Positions 1 through 8,694 of a stretch of DNA of 64,000 nucleotides are shown piece after piece. The notes under the pieces are model-generated. The model was not told where the DNA came from and did no database searches. It worked only from the letters and a program-made list of their open reading frames with translations. Every line of letters begins with the position of its first letter. Position 1 is the stretch's first letter. The translations under genes were made by a program, and so were the position numbers. The DNA is from Roseburia_D yibonii (GTDB lineage Bacteria > Bacillota > Clostridia > Lachnospirales > Lachnospiraceae), in the NCBI RefSeq assembly GCF_014297335.1, contig NZ_JACOQH010000001.1:62001-126000 (forward strand), in the 5' to 3' direction.

Positions 1-95
1 CGTTTATACTGATGCTTTAAGTATGCTTCCTCCCCAAATAACAGATATACCCTCTTAAATTGTCCGCTTTTAATATCTTCATCAATCGTTTTCAT
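1..95 (-). CDS. holA: DNA polymerase III delta subunit, N-terminal fragment
   Basis: An ATG at 95 opens a minus-strand frame that stays open to the window edge, giving about 31 residues: MKTIDEDIKSGQF followed by KRVYLLFGEEAYLKHQY. The phrase YLLFGEEAYL after a short helical lead is the typical N-terminus of HolA, the clamp-loader delta subunit that opens the sliding clamp. holA usually follows comEC in Firmicutes, and here its ATG lies 5 nt after the comEC stop. No clear Shine-Dalgarno sequence precedes it, so translation may be coupled to comEC. Only the 5' end is visible. Confidence 0.85.
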   Translation of the reverse strand, partial: MKTIDEDIKSGQFKRVYLLFGEEAYLKHQYK

Positions 96-100
96 AAAAT

Positions 101-2455
101 TTATTTTAGCACAGGATACACTTTTTCTTCAAGCGGCTTTCCATAGTTTTGTACCGCAAAGCCCTCTTTCGTCTTCCTTATTCGGATCCGCCCGCCTTTC
201 ATGGTGTAGCAGATCTCTGACGCATACGCTTCCATGTGTGCCACCGCGTCCTTTCCCGGATGTCCGTACCTGTTATTCGCGCCGCACGAAACTACACAGA
301 CTTCCGGTGAGAGCACCTTTAAAAAGTCTTCTGAATTGGAATAATTTGAGCCATGATGTGCCGCCTTATAAAAAAACAGCTCCGGCAGCTTTGTTTTCTC
401 TGTAAGCCATTCTTCTTCTGCCTTTGAAATATCACCGGTAAAAAGACCACGGAACCCTTCTGTCTCATACAATAACACCATCGAACCGGCATTGGCATCC
501 TCCACCGGATAATCTGCGGTTGGAAAAATACAGGTGATCCGGTCATTTTTCGTCCGCAGACTCTCCTTTGCTTTTAAATAGCATATCATAATTCCGTTTC
601 TTTCAATCTCTTCCTCCAATTTTTCAAGGGAAGCATCCCGGTATCCATATTCCGGAAACACAACAGTCCCGATCGGGTAATCCAGCTGCAGGATCTCTTC
701 CAGCCCATTGATATGATCTGCATCCGTATGGCTGACGAACCAGTAATCGATCCGCCTCACGCCTTTCGCTTTTAAAAACGGCAGGATCCGGTATGTGCCA
801 ACGCCGGACACACTGCTGCTGCCGCCATCGAAAAACATTGATATGCCATCGCTCGTGCAAAGATAAATGCCATCTCCCTGTCCGACATCCAAAACATCGA
901 TCTCCATCTGCTTTTTATGAGGAAAAAGCAGGATCCCAACGAGCAGCACCATGCCGCCACCCAGACACAGCCGTTTCCGCATCCCGGTACTTTTTTGTCC
1001 TTCTGTCCGCTTCCCTGCAGAAAAGAGCAGCACTGCAAGCAGGCCGTAATAAACGATCAGCCGCGCTCTCCCCGGACTTCCCGTGATCCATTGCGCACAT
1101 GGAAGCGCCAGAAAGGCGCCACACACTTTTTCATAGAATAACAGTAAAAGATCGGGCAGCCACAGAATCAAATGCGCAAGCCTGGGCACTGCGGTACCAA
1201 GGATCCCGCCGATCAGTCCGCATCCCAACACGACTCCCATAAACGGAAGCAGGATCAGATTGATCCATACCGCATAGACCGGGATCTCATAATAAAAACT
1301 GCATACAAGCGGAAGCGTCATAAGCTGGATCCCTGCGCTGGTCAAAATATTTTTTAGCAGTGCATGTTCCGGCAAAAATCCGGCTGCCAATGCCTTTCCA
1401 GCGACAACTACACCCGTGACCGCCGCAAATGAGAACAAAAATCCGGGGTAAAAAAGCAGAAACGGATTTCCGCCAAGCAACAGCACCCCGGCTGCCGCAA
1501 GCGCCGTAAGCGAATCGTAGCTTCTCCCCATGCCATCCGCCGCAAGCAGGAAAAGAAACATCAAAAACGCCCGCCTGGCAGATACATCAAAGCCACTCAT
1601 ATACGCAAAACAAAATACCAGACTTCCCGCAAAAAGCCCTGCTCCACGATAGGTTCCACCCCGTTTTTTTAGGAAGCGGTAAGACGTCAGCCCGATGACC
1701 GACAAGTGCAGACCCGAAACACAGAGCACATGCGAGAGCCCGGACTTCTGATACATGGTTTTTATCTCTGAATCCAGCTGCGACTTGTCCCCGAGCACCA
1801 TCCCCATCATCACACCGGCATTCTGCGGCGACATTTCTTTTTGATAGACACTCTTTAAGCGCTCCGCGAGTGCAAAAAGTTTCTCCGCAAACCAGTTCGT
1901 TTCTCCATAGATTCCAAGCAGCTTTGCCTGTTTTACCTTAAAATCAATCTGCTTTGCCCGGTAATAGGCCTTTTCATTAAAATTTCCTTCATTGCGCGCC
2001 TCCGAGAGCGGATACAGCACGCCTTTTACTACAATGGTTTTCCCGATCGGATACTGACCGGTGTCGAAATATACTAAGATATGATTACAAGAATAATTGA
2101 CTGATTTCACCTGAAAGATACAATCTTTCAGATAGAGGACTGTCTGATCGTCTGTTACTTCTTTTCTGTAGATCCTGCCCTGACACGCCACAGGCTGCTT
2201 TTCCCCGATATACGCCTGATACGCCGCTATTTTGGTAAGCTCTCTGTCTGTCACCCGCATACCGGTAAGAAGCATCGCAAGAAACGCGCCACCCTGGATC
2301 AGCATGCGGGCAAACCGCCGTTTTCGGATCAGTTCAAAAGAAGCCATCACAGACAGGATCCCTGCCGCAAGCAGGATGTATTTTTCTTTTGTAAGCATAT
2401 AACCCACTCCAAATACAAAGCCTGCCGCCGCCTGACACAATGGCCGTCTATTCAG
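101..2455 (-). CDS. comEC: ComEC/Rec2 DNA-uptake channel protein
   Basis: Inner-membrane channel for transport of single-stranded DNA during natural transformation. After an N-terminal RRPLCQAAAGF segment and a soluble DUF4131-like region comes the competence domain, with many membrane helices and the GLSHVLCVSGLHLS motif. The last 250 or so residues form a metallo-beta-lactamase-like domain with LDVGQGDG, SHTDADHING and AAHHGS, as in full-length ComEC. The frame is open up to 2530 but would then overlap gerM-like by 83 nt. I favour CTG at 2455: it starts just before RRPL, overlaps the upstream TAG, and has GGAGGAGGAG about 7 nt upstream. The first downstream ATG, at 2398, would delete the first membrane helix. 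Length, about 784 aa, is normal. Confidence 0.93.
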   Translation of the reverse strand: MNRRPLCQAAAGFVFGVGYMLTKEKYILLAAGILSVMASFELIRKRRFARMLIQGGAFLAMLLTGMRVTDRELTKIAAYQAYIGEKQPVACQGRIYRKEVTDDQTVLYLKDCIFQVKSVNYSCNHILVYFDTGQYPIGKTIVVKGVLYPLSEARNEGNFNEKAYYRAKQIDFKVKQAKLLGIYGETNWFAEKLFALAERLKSVYQKEMSPQNAGVMMGMVLGDKSQLDSEIKTMYQKSGLSHVLCVSGLHLSVIGLTSYRFLKKRGGTYRGAGLFAGSLVFCFAYMSGFDVSARRAFLMFLFLLAADGMGRSYDSLTALAAAGVLLLGGNPFLLFYPGFLFSFAAVTGVVVAGKALAAGFLPEHALLKNILTSAGIQLMTLPLVCSFYYEIPVYAVWINLILLPFMGVVLGCGLIGGILGTAVPRLAHLILWLPDLLLLFYEKVCGAFLALPCAQWITGSPGRARLIVYYGLLAVLLFSAGKRTEGQKSTGMRKRLCLGGGMVLLVGILLFPHKKQMEIDVLDVGQGDGIYLCTSDGISMFFDGGSSSVSGVGTYRILPFLKAKGVRRIDYWFVSHTDADHINGLEEILQLDYPIGTVVFPEYGYRDASLEKLEEEIERNGIMICYLKAKESLRTKNDRITCIFPTADYPVEDANAGSMVLLYETEGFRGLFTGDISKAEEEWLTEKTKLPELFFYKAAHHGSNYSNSEDFLKVLSPEVCVVSCGANNRYGHPGKDAVAHMEAYASEICYTMKGGRIRIRKTKEGFAVQNYGKPLEEKVYPVLK

Positions 2456-3389
2456 TTTCGGTCTCCTCCTCCTTCTCTCCGGTGAGATAATCCAGATTCC
2501 GGTCGTACAGCGTATCAAACGCGTAATCATCCCGGTACTTTCCCTTGGTATCTCCGTTTACCGCTATCTGCACTTTACTGACGTAAGAAAGTTCCGAAAG
2601 GGAATCCACGATCGAATAGATGACCACCGGTTCTTTGATCTCATAATTCTGATTCAGAAATCCCTCATCAAAATTGACATAGCAGACACCATCCACTGTG
2701 GAAACACTGACTAACTTGGTTCCCTGCGGGATCGCAGACTGCTCTCCCTCCTCAAGCGGGCCCTCAAGCAGCCGCTCCACGACCAGTTTCTCCATGGAAA
2801 TATTGCTGCTGTAATGCACTTTCTGTGTTTCACGCACAAGACCGTCTCCCGCCATATTCGCAAAATACAGCGTGATCGTTGCTTCCTGGATGGAATTGAT
2901 CTGCTCACCCGGATTTTCCACAAAACTGTCATTGGTCATGACTCCGACTACATTTCCGTTTTTATCGGTGAGCGGTGCCCCATCCACATAAAAAGACACG
3001 CAGGAAATATCCTTTAACTGTGTCACCGTGCGGACTACCGCCGCCCTGCACAAGACCTCCGTCATGGCATCCATATGCAGATAATTTCCATCAAATCCGA
3101 TCGACAGCTGCTCCCCGGACAACTCATACTCTGTCACCGTCACATCCGCCGGTATCGTCCGTTTGACATCGACTGCCCCGGTATCCTCCTGCAGCGCGGC
3201 AATCAGTTCCCTCATCTGCCCTTCACTGTCCTGCGCCTGCATTTCATAGTCCCGTCCTACAATCTTGGTTCCGTCTTTATTGATATAATAGATCTGATAA
3301 CCGTTCTGCTGCTCCGCGTTCTCTCCCTTTCTGCCGCATCCGCAGAGTAAGAGAAGAAAGAGCAAAAACAATAATCCTGTCTTTTTCAC
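2448..3389 (-). CDS. GerMN-domain lipoprotein (GerM/LpqB-like)
   Basis: A 313-aa lipoprotein with a signal peptide and lipobox LLCGC at residues 14-18, so it should be anchored outside the membrane. Two GerMN-type domains follow, at roughly residues 45-155 and 165-300. The second contains TLYFANMAGDGLV and VERLLEGP, typical of this fold. GerMN domains occur in Bacillus GerM (sporulation/germination) and actinobacterial LpqB. It lies 12 nt after a histidine kinase gene, so a role next to that sensor, as proposed for LpqB with MtrB, is a reasonable inference. Its last codons (glutamate-rich) double as the comEC ribosome-binding site. Confidence 0.85.
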   Translation of the reverse strand: MKKTGLLFLLFLLLLCGCGRKGENAEQQNGYQIYYINKDGTKIVGRDYEMQAQDSEGQMRELIAALQEDTGAVDVKRTIPADVTVTEYELSGEQLSIGFDGNYLHMDAMTEVLCRAAVVRTVTQLKDISCVSFYVDGAPLTDKNGNVVGVMTNDSFVENPGEQINSIQEATITLYFANMAGDGLVRETQKVHYSSNISMEKLVVERLLEGPLEEGEQSAIPQGTKLVSVSTVDGVCYVNFDEGFLNQNYEIKEPVVIYSIVDSLSELSYVSKVQIAVNGDTKGKYRDDYAFDTLYDRNLDYLTGEKEEETETE

Positions 3390-3401
3390 ATTTTTCTCCC
3401 T

Positions 3402-4829
3402 TTATGCAATGTAATTTAACGGAAGTCTGACATTAAAGATTGTTCCCTCTCCGACCGTACTGAATACTTTGATCGCTCCACGGTGCATCAGGATCGCATT
3501 CTGCGTGATCGCAAGTCCCAGTCCTGTTCCACCGATCTCTCTCGAATGGGATTTATCCACCCGGTAAAAACGTTCGTAAATATGTTCTAAGGATTCCTCC
3601 GGAATTCCGATCCCGGAATCCGATACCTTCAAATAACAGAACTGATGATCCGCATTGAGTGATACATGTACCCATCCGTCCGGTTTATTATACTTGATCC
3701 CGTTTTCAATAAGATTGGTGATCGCAAGTGTGATCTTGACCTCATCGACCTCGGCAGTTACCGGCCGGAAACTCTCAAGCACCAGATCCACATGCTGCTT
3801 CTCCGCGATCGGACGCAGCCGCTTTAAGATCTGCTCCAAGAGCTCATTCATATTGACCTGGGATATGTTTAAATCTGCCGCCGATTTATCCATTTTGACC
3901 AGCGAAAGCAGATCATTGATGATCTTGGTCTCCCGCTCGATCTCACCACCGATATCCTGCATAAATTCCCGATACAGCTCGATCGGCACATCTTCCTGCC
4001 CGTTTAATGAATCCGCAAGTACCTTCATCGAAGTCAGCGGTGTCTTTAATTCATGGGAGACATTGGATACGAACTCCTGTCTGGAATCGTCAAGCACCTT
4101 CATCCGCGCAGTCAGTTCGTTAAACTTGGTCGATATCTCCTGCGTTTCCGAAAAATCATCCACTTTAAGGTCACTGCTGCCATATCCGGTCTGGATCTCC
4201 TCGATGGATTTTGATATCTTAAGAAACGGTCTGGTCAGACATCCTGCCAGAAATACCGCTACTGCCAGGATCACCAGCGCGCTGATCACCTGTATCGTCA
4301 GAATACTGGTCTTTAAATAATCCAGGTTGGAAAGAATGCTGTCCGTTGACACACTTACAAGCATCACACCGACCACATCCTTGGTCCCGGCATCCGTAAG
4401 CGGGATCGTCATCTCGATATAACGGTTTTCCGAATCGTAGTTCGACATTTCCTTTCCGTAAAAACTCTGCATGACTTCCTCGGAAATGATCGTCTTATCC
4501 TGATCCAATCCATAGGTATCCTTCACGATCCGGAACGTATCATCGATCAGGATCACTCTGCCGTCATAGATCGTAGAAAGCTGGTCTAACTGCGCATTGA
4601 TCACTTCCGATGTACTGTTGTGCAGATAATCGTCTGCCACCACGCGGTTCGCCAAAATCTTTGCCTGACTTAAAATATCAATGCTCCGGTTGGAAACCGC
4701 CTTTTTTTCATAGGCCTGAAGCATTCCCGCCCGAAGCAGGATCCCCGGCAGAATGCCAAAAAGCAGAAACAGTATGATAAGCCGGAACTTCAGGCTTTTA
4801 AAAAATGTCACAATCTTTTTCTTCGTCAT
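3402..4829 (-). CDS. Membrane sensor histidine kinase of the competence operon
   Basis: A 475-aa class I kinase. It has a membrane helix at about residues 14-31, an extracytoplasmic sensor of about 140 residues, a second helix at about 175-197, HAMP, a HisKA domain with SHELKTPLTS (His259), and an HATPase domain with NLIENGIKYN, DSGIGIPEE and GGTGLGLAI. It should phosphorylate the response regulator encoded 18 nt upstream. The architecture is PhoR/WalK/MtrB-like and the ligand is unknown. It is followed 12 nt later by the GerMN lipoprotein, giving the regulator-kinase-lipoprotein order of mtrA-mtrB-lpqB. Confidence 0.92.
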   Translation of the reverse strand: MTKKKIVTFFKSLKFRLIILFLLFGILPGILLRAGMLQAYEKKAVSNRSIDILSQAKILANRVVADDYLHNSTSEVINAQLDQLSTIYDGRVILIDDTFRIVKDTYGLDQDKTIISEEVMQSFYGKEMSNYDSENRYIEMTIPLTDAGTKDVVGVMLVSVSTDSILSNLDYLKTSILTIQVISALVILAVAVFLAGCLTRPFLKISKSIEEIQTGYGSSDLKVDDFSETQEISTKFNELTARMKVLDDSRQEFVSNVSHELKTPLTSMKVLADSLNGQEDVPIELYREFMQDIGGEIERETKIINDLLSLVKMDKSAADLNISQVNMNELLEQILKRLRPIAEKQHVDLVLESFRPVTAEVDEVKITLAITNLIENGIKYNKPDGWVHVSLNADHQFCYLKVSDSGIGIPEESLEHIYERFYRVDKSHSREIGGTGLGLAITQNAILMHRGAIKVFSTVGEGTIFNVRLPLNYIA

Positions 4830-4847
4830 CTTCTGGTTCCTCTGCCA

Positions 4848-5537
4848 TTATCCCTGATAATAATAGCCTACGCCCCATTTGGTGTGTACATATTTCGGTT
4901 CACTCGGATTTTTTTCAATCTTTTCACGCAGTCTGCGCACATGCACGTCCACCGTTCGCACATCGCCCGGATACTCATATCCCCAGACAATGTTCAAAAG
5001 ATTTTCTCTGCTGTACACTTTGCCCGGATTCATCACAAGCAGCTCTAAAAGGTCGAACTCTTTTGCGGTCAGATTGATCTCTTTTCCAAGGATAAAAAGC
5101 CGTCTGCTCTCACCGTCTAATTTCAGGTCTCCGCTTTCTATGACTTTTACCGCTTCTTCCTTTTCGCGCTTTCCGGATGTTCTGCGCATGATCGCCTTGA
5201 TACGCGCCTTGACCTCAAGGATATTAAACGGTTTTGTGATATAGTCATCGGCACCGTAATCCAGTCCGAGGATCTTATCCATATCGTCTCCCTTTGCGGT
5301 CAGCATTACGATCGGCACATCCGAGAATCCCCGGATCTGCTGGCACACCTCAAACCCGTCCATCTTGGGGAGCATGATGTCCAGAAGGATCATATCATAC
5401 TGATTCTCCGTTGCCAGCTTTAGCGCTTCCTCACCGTCATACGCACATTCCACTTCCATTCCGTCCTGTTCCAGACTGAACCGGATTCCCTTCACGATCA
5501 ATTTTTCGTCATCTACTACAAGAACTTTCTTCGCCAT
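4848..5537 (-). CDS. OmpR/PhoB-family response regulator of the competence operon
   Basis: A 229-aa DNA-binding regulator. The receiver domain (1-120) carries the acidic pocket VVDDEK, phospho-acceptor Asp53 in LLDIMLP, and the conserved Lys in ITKPFN. A winged-helix output domain (about 130-229) has LTAKEFDLLELL, VRTVDVHVRRLREKI and the terminal GVGYYY. Closest in type to WalR/MtrA/RegX3. It lies 9 nt after comEA and 18 nt before its kinase, so it is expressed with the DNA-uptake genes. Whether it controls them cannot be read from sequence. Confidence 0.93.
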   Translation of the reverse strand: MAKKVLVVDDEKLIVKGIRFSLEQDGMEVECAYDGEEALKLATENQYDMILLDIMLPKMDGFEVCQQIRGFSDVPIVMLTAKGDDMDKILGLDYGADDYITKPFNILEVKARIKAIMRRTSGKREKEEAVKVIESGDLKLDGESRRLFILGKEINLTAKEFDLLELLVMNPGKVYSRENLLNIVWGYEYPGDVRTVDVHVRRLREKIEKNPSEPKYVHTKWGVGYYYQG

Positions 5538-5546
5538 TTTCCCACC

Positions 5547-6173
5547 TCAGTTGACTGCGATACTGTCTTTGATTTTTGAAAAGACACCTTCTTTGATGCC
5601 CTCTATTTTTTTGATATCTTCTATCGAAGAAAAACCGCCGTTTTTCTCCCGGTATGCAATGATACTGTCCGCTTTCGTTTCTCCGATCCCGGGCAGCGTC
5701 ATAAGCTGTGTCTTTGTCGCAGTGTTGAGATCAACACGCCCGTCTGCCGTATCGCTCTTTTGCGTGTCATCTTTCTGTACCTGCTCATTCTGCATTTCTT
5801 CTTCCGTCAGAACAACGATCATCTGTCCGTCGTGTATCTCTTCCGCCTGATTCAGGCTCTCGTATGCCGCGTTTTCCTGCATACCGCCTGCCGCCGCGAC
5901 CGCCTCACAGATCCGGCTCCCGCCAGGAAGCACATAGACTCCCGGTGTGACAACCGCACCGCATACATACACGGCGCATTCTGTATCCTGCTCCGCTTTC
6001 TCCTGCCCGGTATCCTGCCCCATGCTTTGTTCCACGCGCTCAGCCGCTTCTGTTTCTTCCTCCGTGGAGAGATATACTTTCTCTGTTTTTCCGCATCCGG
6101 TGATCACCATCAGCCACAGCGAGATCACGATCCAGACCGTTTTCTTTTTTCTTCTGCACTCTTTTGTTTGCAT
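5547..6173 (-). CDS. comEA: ComEA-type DNA receptor (SLBB + helix-hairpin-helix)
   Basis: Surface DNA receptor for transformation. After a basic N-terminus and a membrane segment with a possible lipobox (VITGC) comes an acidic linker. Then an SLBB domain (about residues 63-110, CGAVVTPGVYVLPGG) and a C-terminal tandem helix-hairpin-helix domain (VDLNTATKTQLMTLPGIGE, about 147-208) that binds double-stranded DNA. I use ATG 6173 because AAGGAG sits 8 nt upstream of it; ATG 6179 is only 2-3 nt from that site. First gene of the operon that ends in comEC and holA. ComEA and ComEC are normally adjacent; here three genes separate them. Confidence 0.92.
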   Translation of the reverse strand: MQTKECRRKKKTVWIVISLWLMVITGCGKTEKVYLSTEEETEAAERVEQSMGQDTGQEKAEQDTECAVYVCGAVVTPGVYVLPGGSRICEAVAAAGGMQENAAYESLNQAEEIHDGQMIVVLTEEEMQNEQVQKDDTQKSDTADGRVDLNTATKTQLMTLPGIGETKADSIIAYREKNGGFSSIEDIKKIEGIKEGVFSKIKDSIAVN

Positions 6174-6233
6174 AAACATTGCTCCTTCATAATCTTATTT
6201 ATGAAAGAGTTCCTCAATGTCCGACTATCCTAT

Positions 6234-6262
6234 ATTCTAACGAAATTTTGCCGTTATGACAA
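6234..6262 (-). promoter_or_regulatory. Sigma-A promoter of the comEA operon
   Basis: On the minus strand, -35 TTGTCA (6257-6262), a 17-nt spacer, and -10 TAGAAT (6234-6239), about 60 nt upstream of comEA. No other promoter or terminator is evident between here and holA, so all six genes probably share this transcript. Confidence 0.7.
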
Positions 6263-6283
6263 GTACATGTTTCTTAAATATTC

Positions 6284-7468
6284 CTAAACCGGCGCTCCAT
6301 TCCAGACCGCTGTCATCCTGTTTTTCAGTTCCCGCAGAAAATCTTCCACATCCATCGTATTTGGAATCGATACCGAATTCTCATATGCATTATAAATGAT
6401 ACGGCTCGTTTCATCGGTGATCACGCTTCCCTTTACCGGGACATGCCCCGTCTGCGCTTCAAAATCTCCCATTGCCTCCGTCGTAACATAAGACGCGAAA
6501 TCCGCCGCCTTTTTTTCTTTTTCCGTAAACGCATTGACCACAAGAAGTTCTGTGTAGGAACCGCCGCGCATGGAAAGCGTATCATTCATGGCAGGCAGTG
6601 CCGCCACCTGACAGGTATCACCATTTACCGCTCCAAGATCCCAGGAATCAATGATCGCGGAGAGTGTGGCACCGGAATTAAAATCGTCCAGCACCTGTTT
6701 TCTTGTCATCGTTTCCGTGTCCAGATCGATGGTCTCCGTCAGTCCGCCGAAAAAGGCAAGTTCCTCTGCGTAACGCGCTTCGTCTGTCGTCACGGAAAGC
6801 TTTCCCATATCGTTTTCGTCAAACGAAAAGCTTTCCCCGACAAACGGGAAATCATAAAATTCATCCGCCACATTCCACTCGATCAGATTTCCGGCGATCA
6901 GACCGAGTTCGTCATTCTGCGCCATCGCAAAAATCTGTTCCACGCTTGCCGGTGCCGTGGCAAAGACATCGGAACGGTATACAAAAACCGGTGTGTGGAA
7001 AGTAAGCGGGTATGCATACATTTTTCCACCACAAGAAGATGCAGTCACTGCATTTCCCGCGTCATCCGCGCGAAACACATCTGCATCTTCATTTTCTGCC
7101 GCCAGTCCATATAAGTACGCTTTTCCAAGAGAATCATTCTGAATCATGTAGATGTCGGGATATCCCGCGTCATCCATTGAGGTCTGGTAAATACTCTCCA
7201 CAAATCCCAGACTGTCCTTTAAGACCACATCTACCGCAATGCCGCTCTCTTCATAATACTTTTTCGCACAGTCATACAGATAACCGGTCATGCTATCGTC
7301 CGTATACCATAACGTAAGTTCCGGCTGTGCCTGTTCATACTCCGCCGTCTCTTTTTCTTCCTGCGGTGCGGACGCCTTTTCCCCGTCCGCCACCGCAATG
7401 CCCGCCATACCGGCAAGGCAGATCAAAAGCACGGTTACAGAAAGCAGTTTCTTATTCTGTTTTTCCAT
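6284..7468 (-). CDS. Extracellular solute-binding protein (family 1-like), orphan
   Basis: A 394-aa secreted protein with an N-terminal signal segment (LLSVTVLLICLAGMAGIAVA), no clear lipobox, and a Glu/Ala-rich linker. The rest is a type 1 binding-protein fold: it begins LTLWYTDDS, has GYPDIYMIQND and a cleft region AYPLTFHTPVFVYRSD, and resembles sugar/polyamine-binding proteins of ABC importers. No permease or ATPase gene is nearby. It lies 29 nt after argD with no terminator between, so it is probably the last gene of the arginine operon. The substrate is unknown; a link to amino acids is inferred from position only. Confidence 0.78.
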   Translation of the reverse strand: MEKQNKKLLSVTVLLICLAGMAGIAVADGEKASAPQEEKETAEYEQAQPELTLWYTDDSMTGYLYDCAKKYYEESGIAVDVVLKDSLGFVESIYQTSMDDAGYPDIYMIQNDSLGKAYLYGLAAENEDADVFRADDAGNAVTASSCGGKMYAYPLTFHTPVFVYRSDVFATAPASVEQIFAMAQNDELGLIAGNLIEWNVADEFYDFPFVGESFSFDENDMGKLSVTTDEARYAEELAFFGGLTETIDLDTETMTRKQVLDDFNSGATLSAIIDSWDLGAVNGDTCQVAALPAMNDTLSMRGGSYTELLVVNAFTEKEKKAADFASYVTTEAMGDFEAQTGHVPVKGSVITDETSRIIYNAYENSVSIPNTMDVEDFLRELKNRMTAVWNGAPV

Positions 7469-7497
7469 CCTATTTCTCTCTTCTCATCTGTTTTTTT

Positions 7498-8694
7498 TTA
7501 TTTCATCTTCTGAAAAACCTTCTCCAGTTTTTCCACCATCTCATCGACATGTTCTTTTTCAATAATGAGCGGCGGTACGATACGAAGTACATCGCTTCCT
7601 GCCGTAATAAGGATCAGTCCCTCTTCCAGCGCCTTTGCAGACACCTGTCCGACCGGTTTTTCGCAGACGATTCCCTGCATCAGTCCCATTCCACGGCGTG
7701 CCGTTAAAAAGTCATATTTTTCCACAAGTTCATCCAGGCGTTTTTCCAGATATGGTGCGATCTCCTTTACATGCTCGGTCAGATGCTCTTTTTCCATGAG
7801 TTCGAGCACCTTATCAACTGCCGCACCGACAAAAGGATTTCCACCGTAAGTTGTTCCGTGGTCTCCAGGTACCAGAGACTTCTCGGCAACACGCTCTGTC
7901 ATTAAAAACGCTCCGACCGGCACACCACAACCAAGCGCCTTCGCGCTCGTCATGATATCCGGTTTCACCCCGTAATGCTGCCATGCGAACATCTCACCGC
8001 TGCGTGCCATACCGCACTGGATCTCGTCTAAGATCAGAAGGATGTCATGCTCATCGCAGAGTTTGCGCACACCTTTCATAAACTCTTCTGTTGCCGGATA
8101 GATTCCGCCCTCACCCTGGATCGTCTCAAAAAGGATCGCGCAGGTATTTTCATTGATCTGTGCTTCCACGCTGGAAAGGTCATTAAATGTCGCATATTTT
8201 ACGCCCGGCATCAACGGCTCAAACGGCTCTCTGTAGTGCGCGTTTCCGGTCACAGACAGTGCTCCGATCGTTCTTCCGTGGAAAGAATGTTCCATCGCAA
8301 TGATCTCATGACCCGCATGACCGTCTCTTGTATAAGCATATTTTTTTGCGGATTTGATAGCTCCCTCGATCGCCTCCGCGCCGCTGTTGGTAAAGAACAC
8401 GCGATCCATGCCGGATGCCTTTAACACACGCTCTGCCGCATGGATGATCGGCACATTATAGTAGAGATTTGAAGTATGCATCAGCTTGTCGATCTGTGCC
8501 TTTAACGCGTCATTATATTCCTTCTTTCCGTAACCGAACGCCTGCACCGCGATCCCGGCTGCAAAATCAAGATATTTTTTTCCGTCCGTGTCATAGAGGT
8601 ACACGCCCTCGCCCTTATCCAGCACGATCTGATAACGATTATAGGTATGTAACAGTTCTTTTTCCGCTTCGTCAATATATCCCTGTTTACTCAT
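7498..8694 (-). CDS. argD: Acetylornithine aminotransferase
   Basis: Cytoplasmic PLP enzyme of class III (398 aa) that converts N-acetylglutamate semialdehyde to N-acetylornithine. It shows YLDFAAGIAVQAFGYG, the phosphate-binding FFTNSGAEAIEGAIK, HGRTIGALSVTG, the cofactor Asp in LLILDEIQCGMARSG, and the Schiff-base Lys in TSAKALGCGVPVGAF. Its ATG overlaps the argB stop by 8 nt. Fifth gene of argC-GNAT-argJ-argB-argD. Confidence 0.96.
   Translation of the reverse strand: MSKQGYIDEAEKELLHTYNRYQIVLDKGEGVYLYDTDGKKYLDFAAGIAVQAFGYGKKEYNDALKAQIDKLMHTSNLYYNVPIIHAAERVLKASGMDRVFFTNSGAEAIEGAIKSAKKYAYTRDGHAGHEIIAMEHSFHGRTIGALSVTGNAHYREPFEPLMPGVKYATFNDLSSVEAQINENTCAILFETIQGEGGIYPATEEFMKGVRKLCDEHDILLILDEIQCGMARSGEMFAWQHYGVKPDIMTSAKALGCGVPVGAFLMTERVAEKSLVPGDHGTTYGGNPFVGAAVDKVLELMEKEHLTEHVKEIAPYLEKRLDELVEKYDFLTARRGMGLMQGIVCEKPVGQVSAKALEEGLILITAGSDVLRIVPPLIIEKEHVDEMVEKLEKVFQKMK

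Noticed and set aside
3655..4320. 221-codon plus-strand frame
   Set aside because: Antisense to the competence-operon histidine kinase; no ribosome-binding site and Ser/Ile-rich shadow composition.
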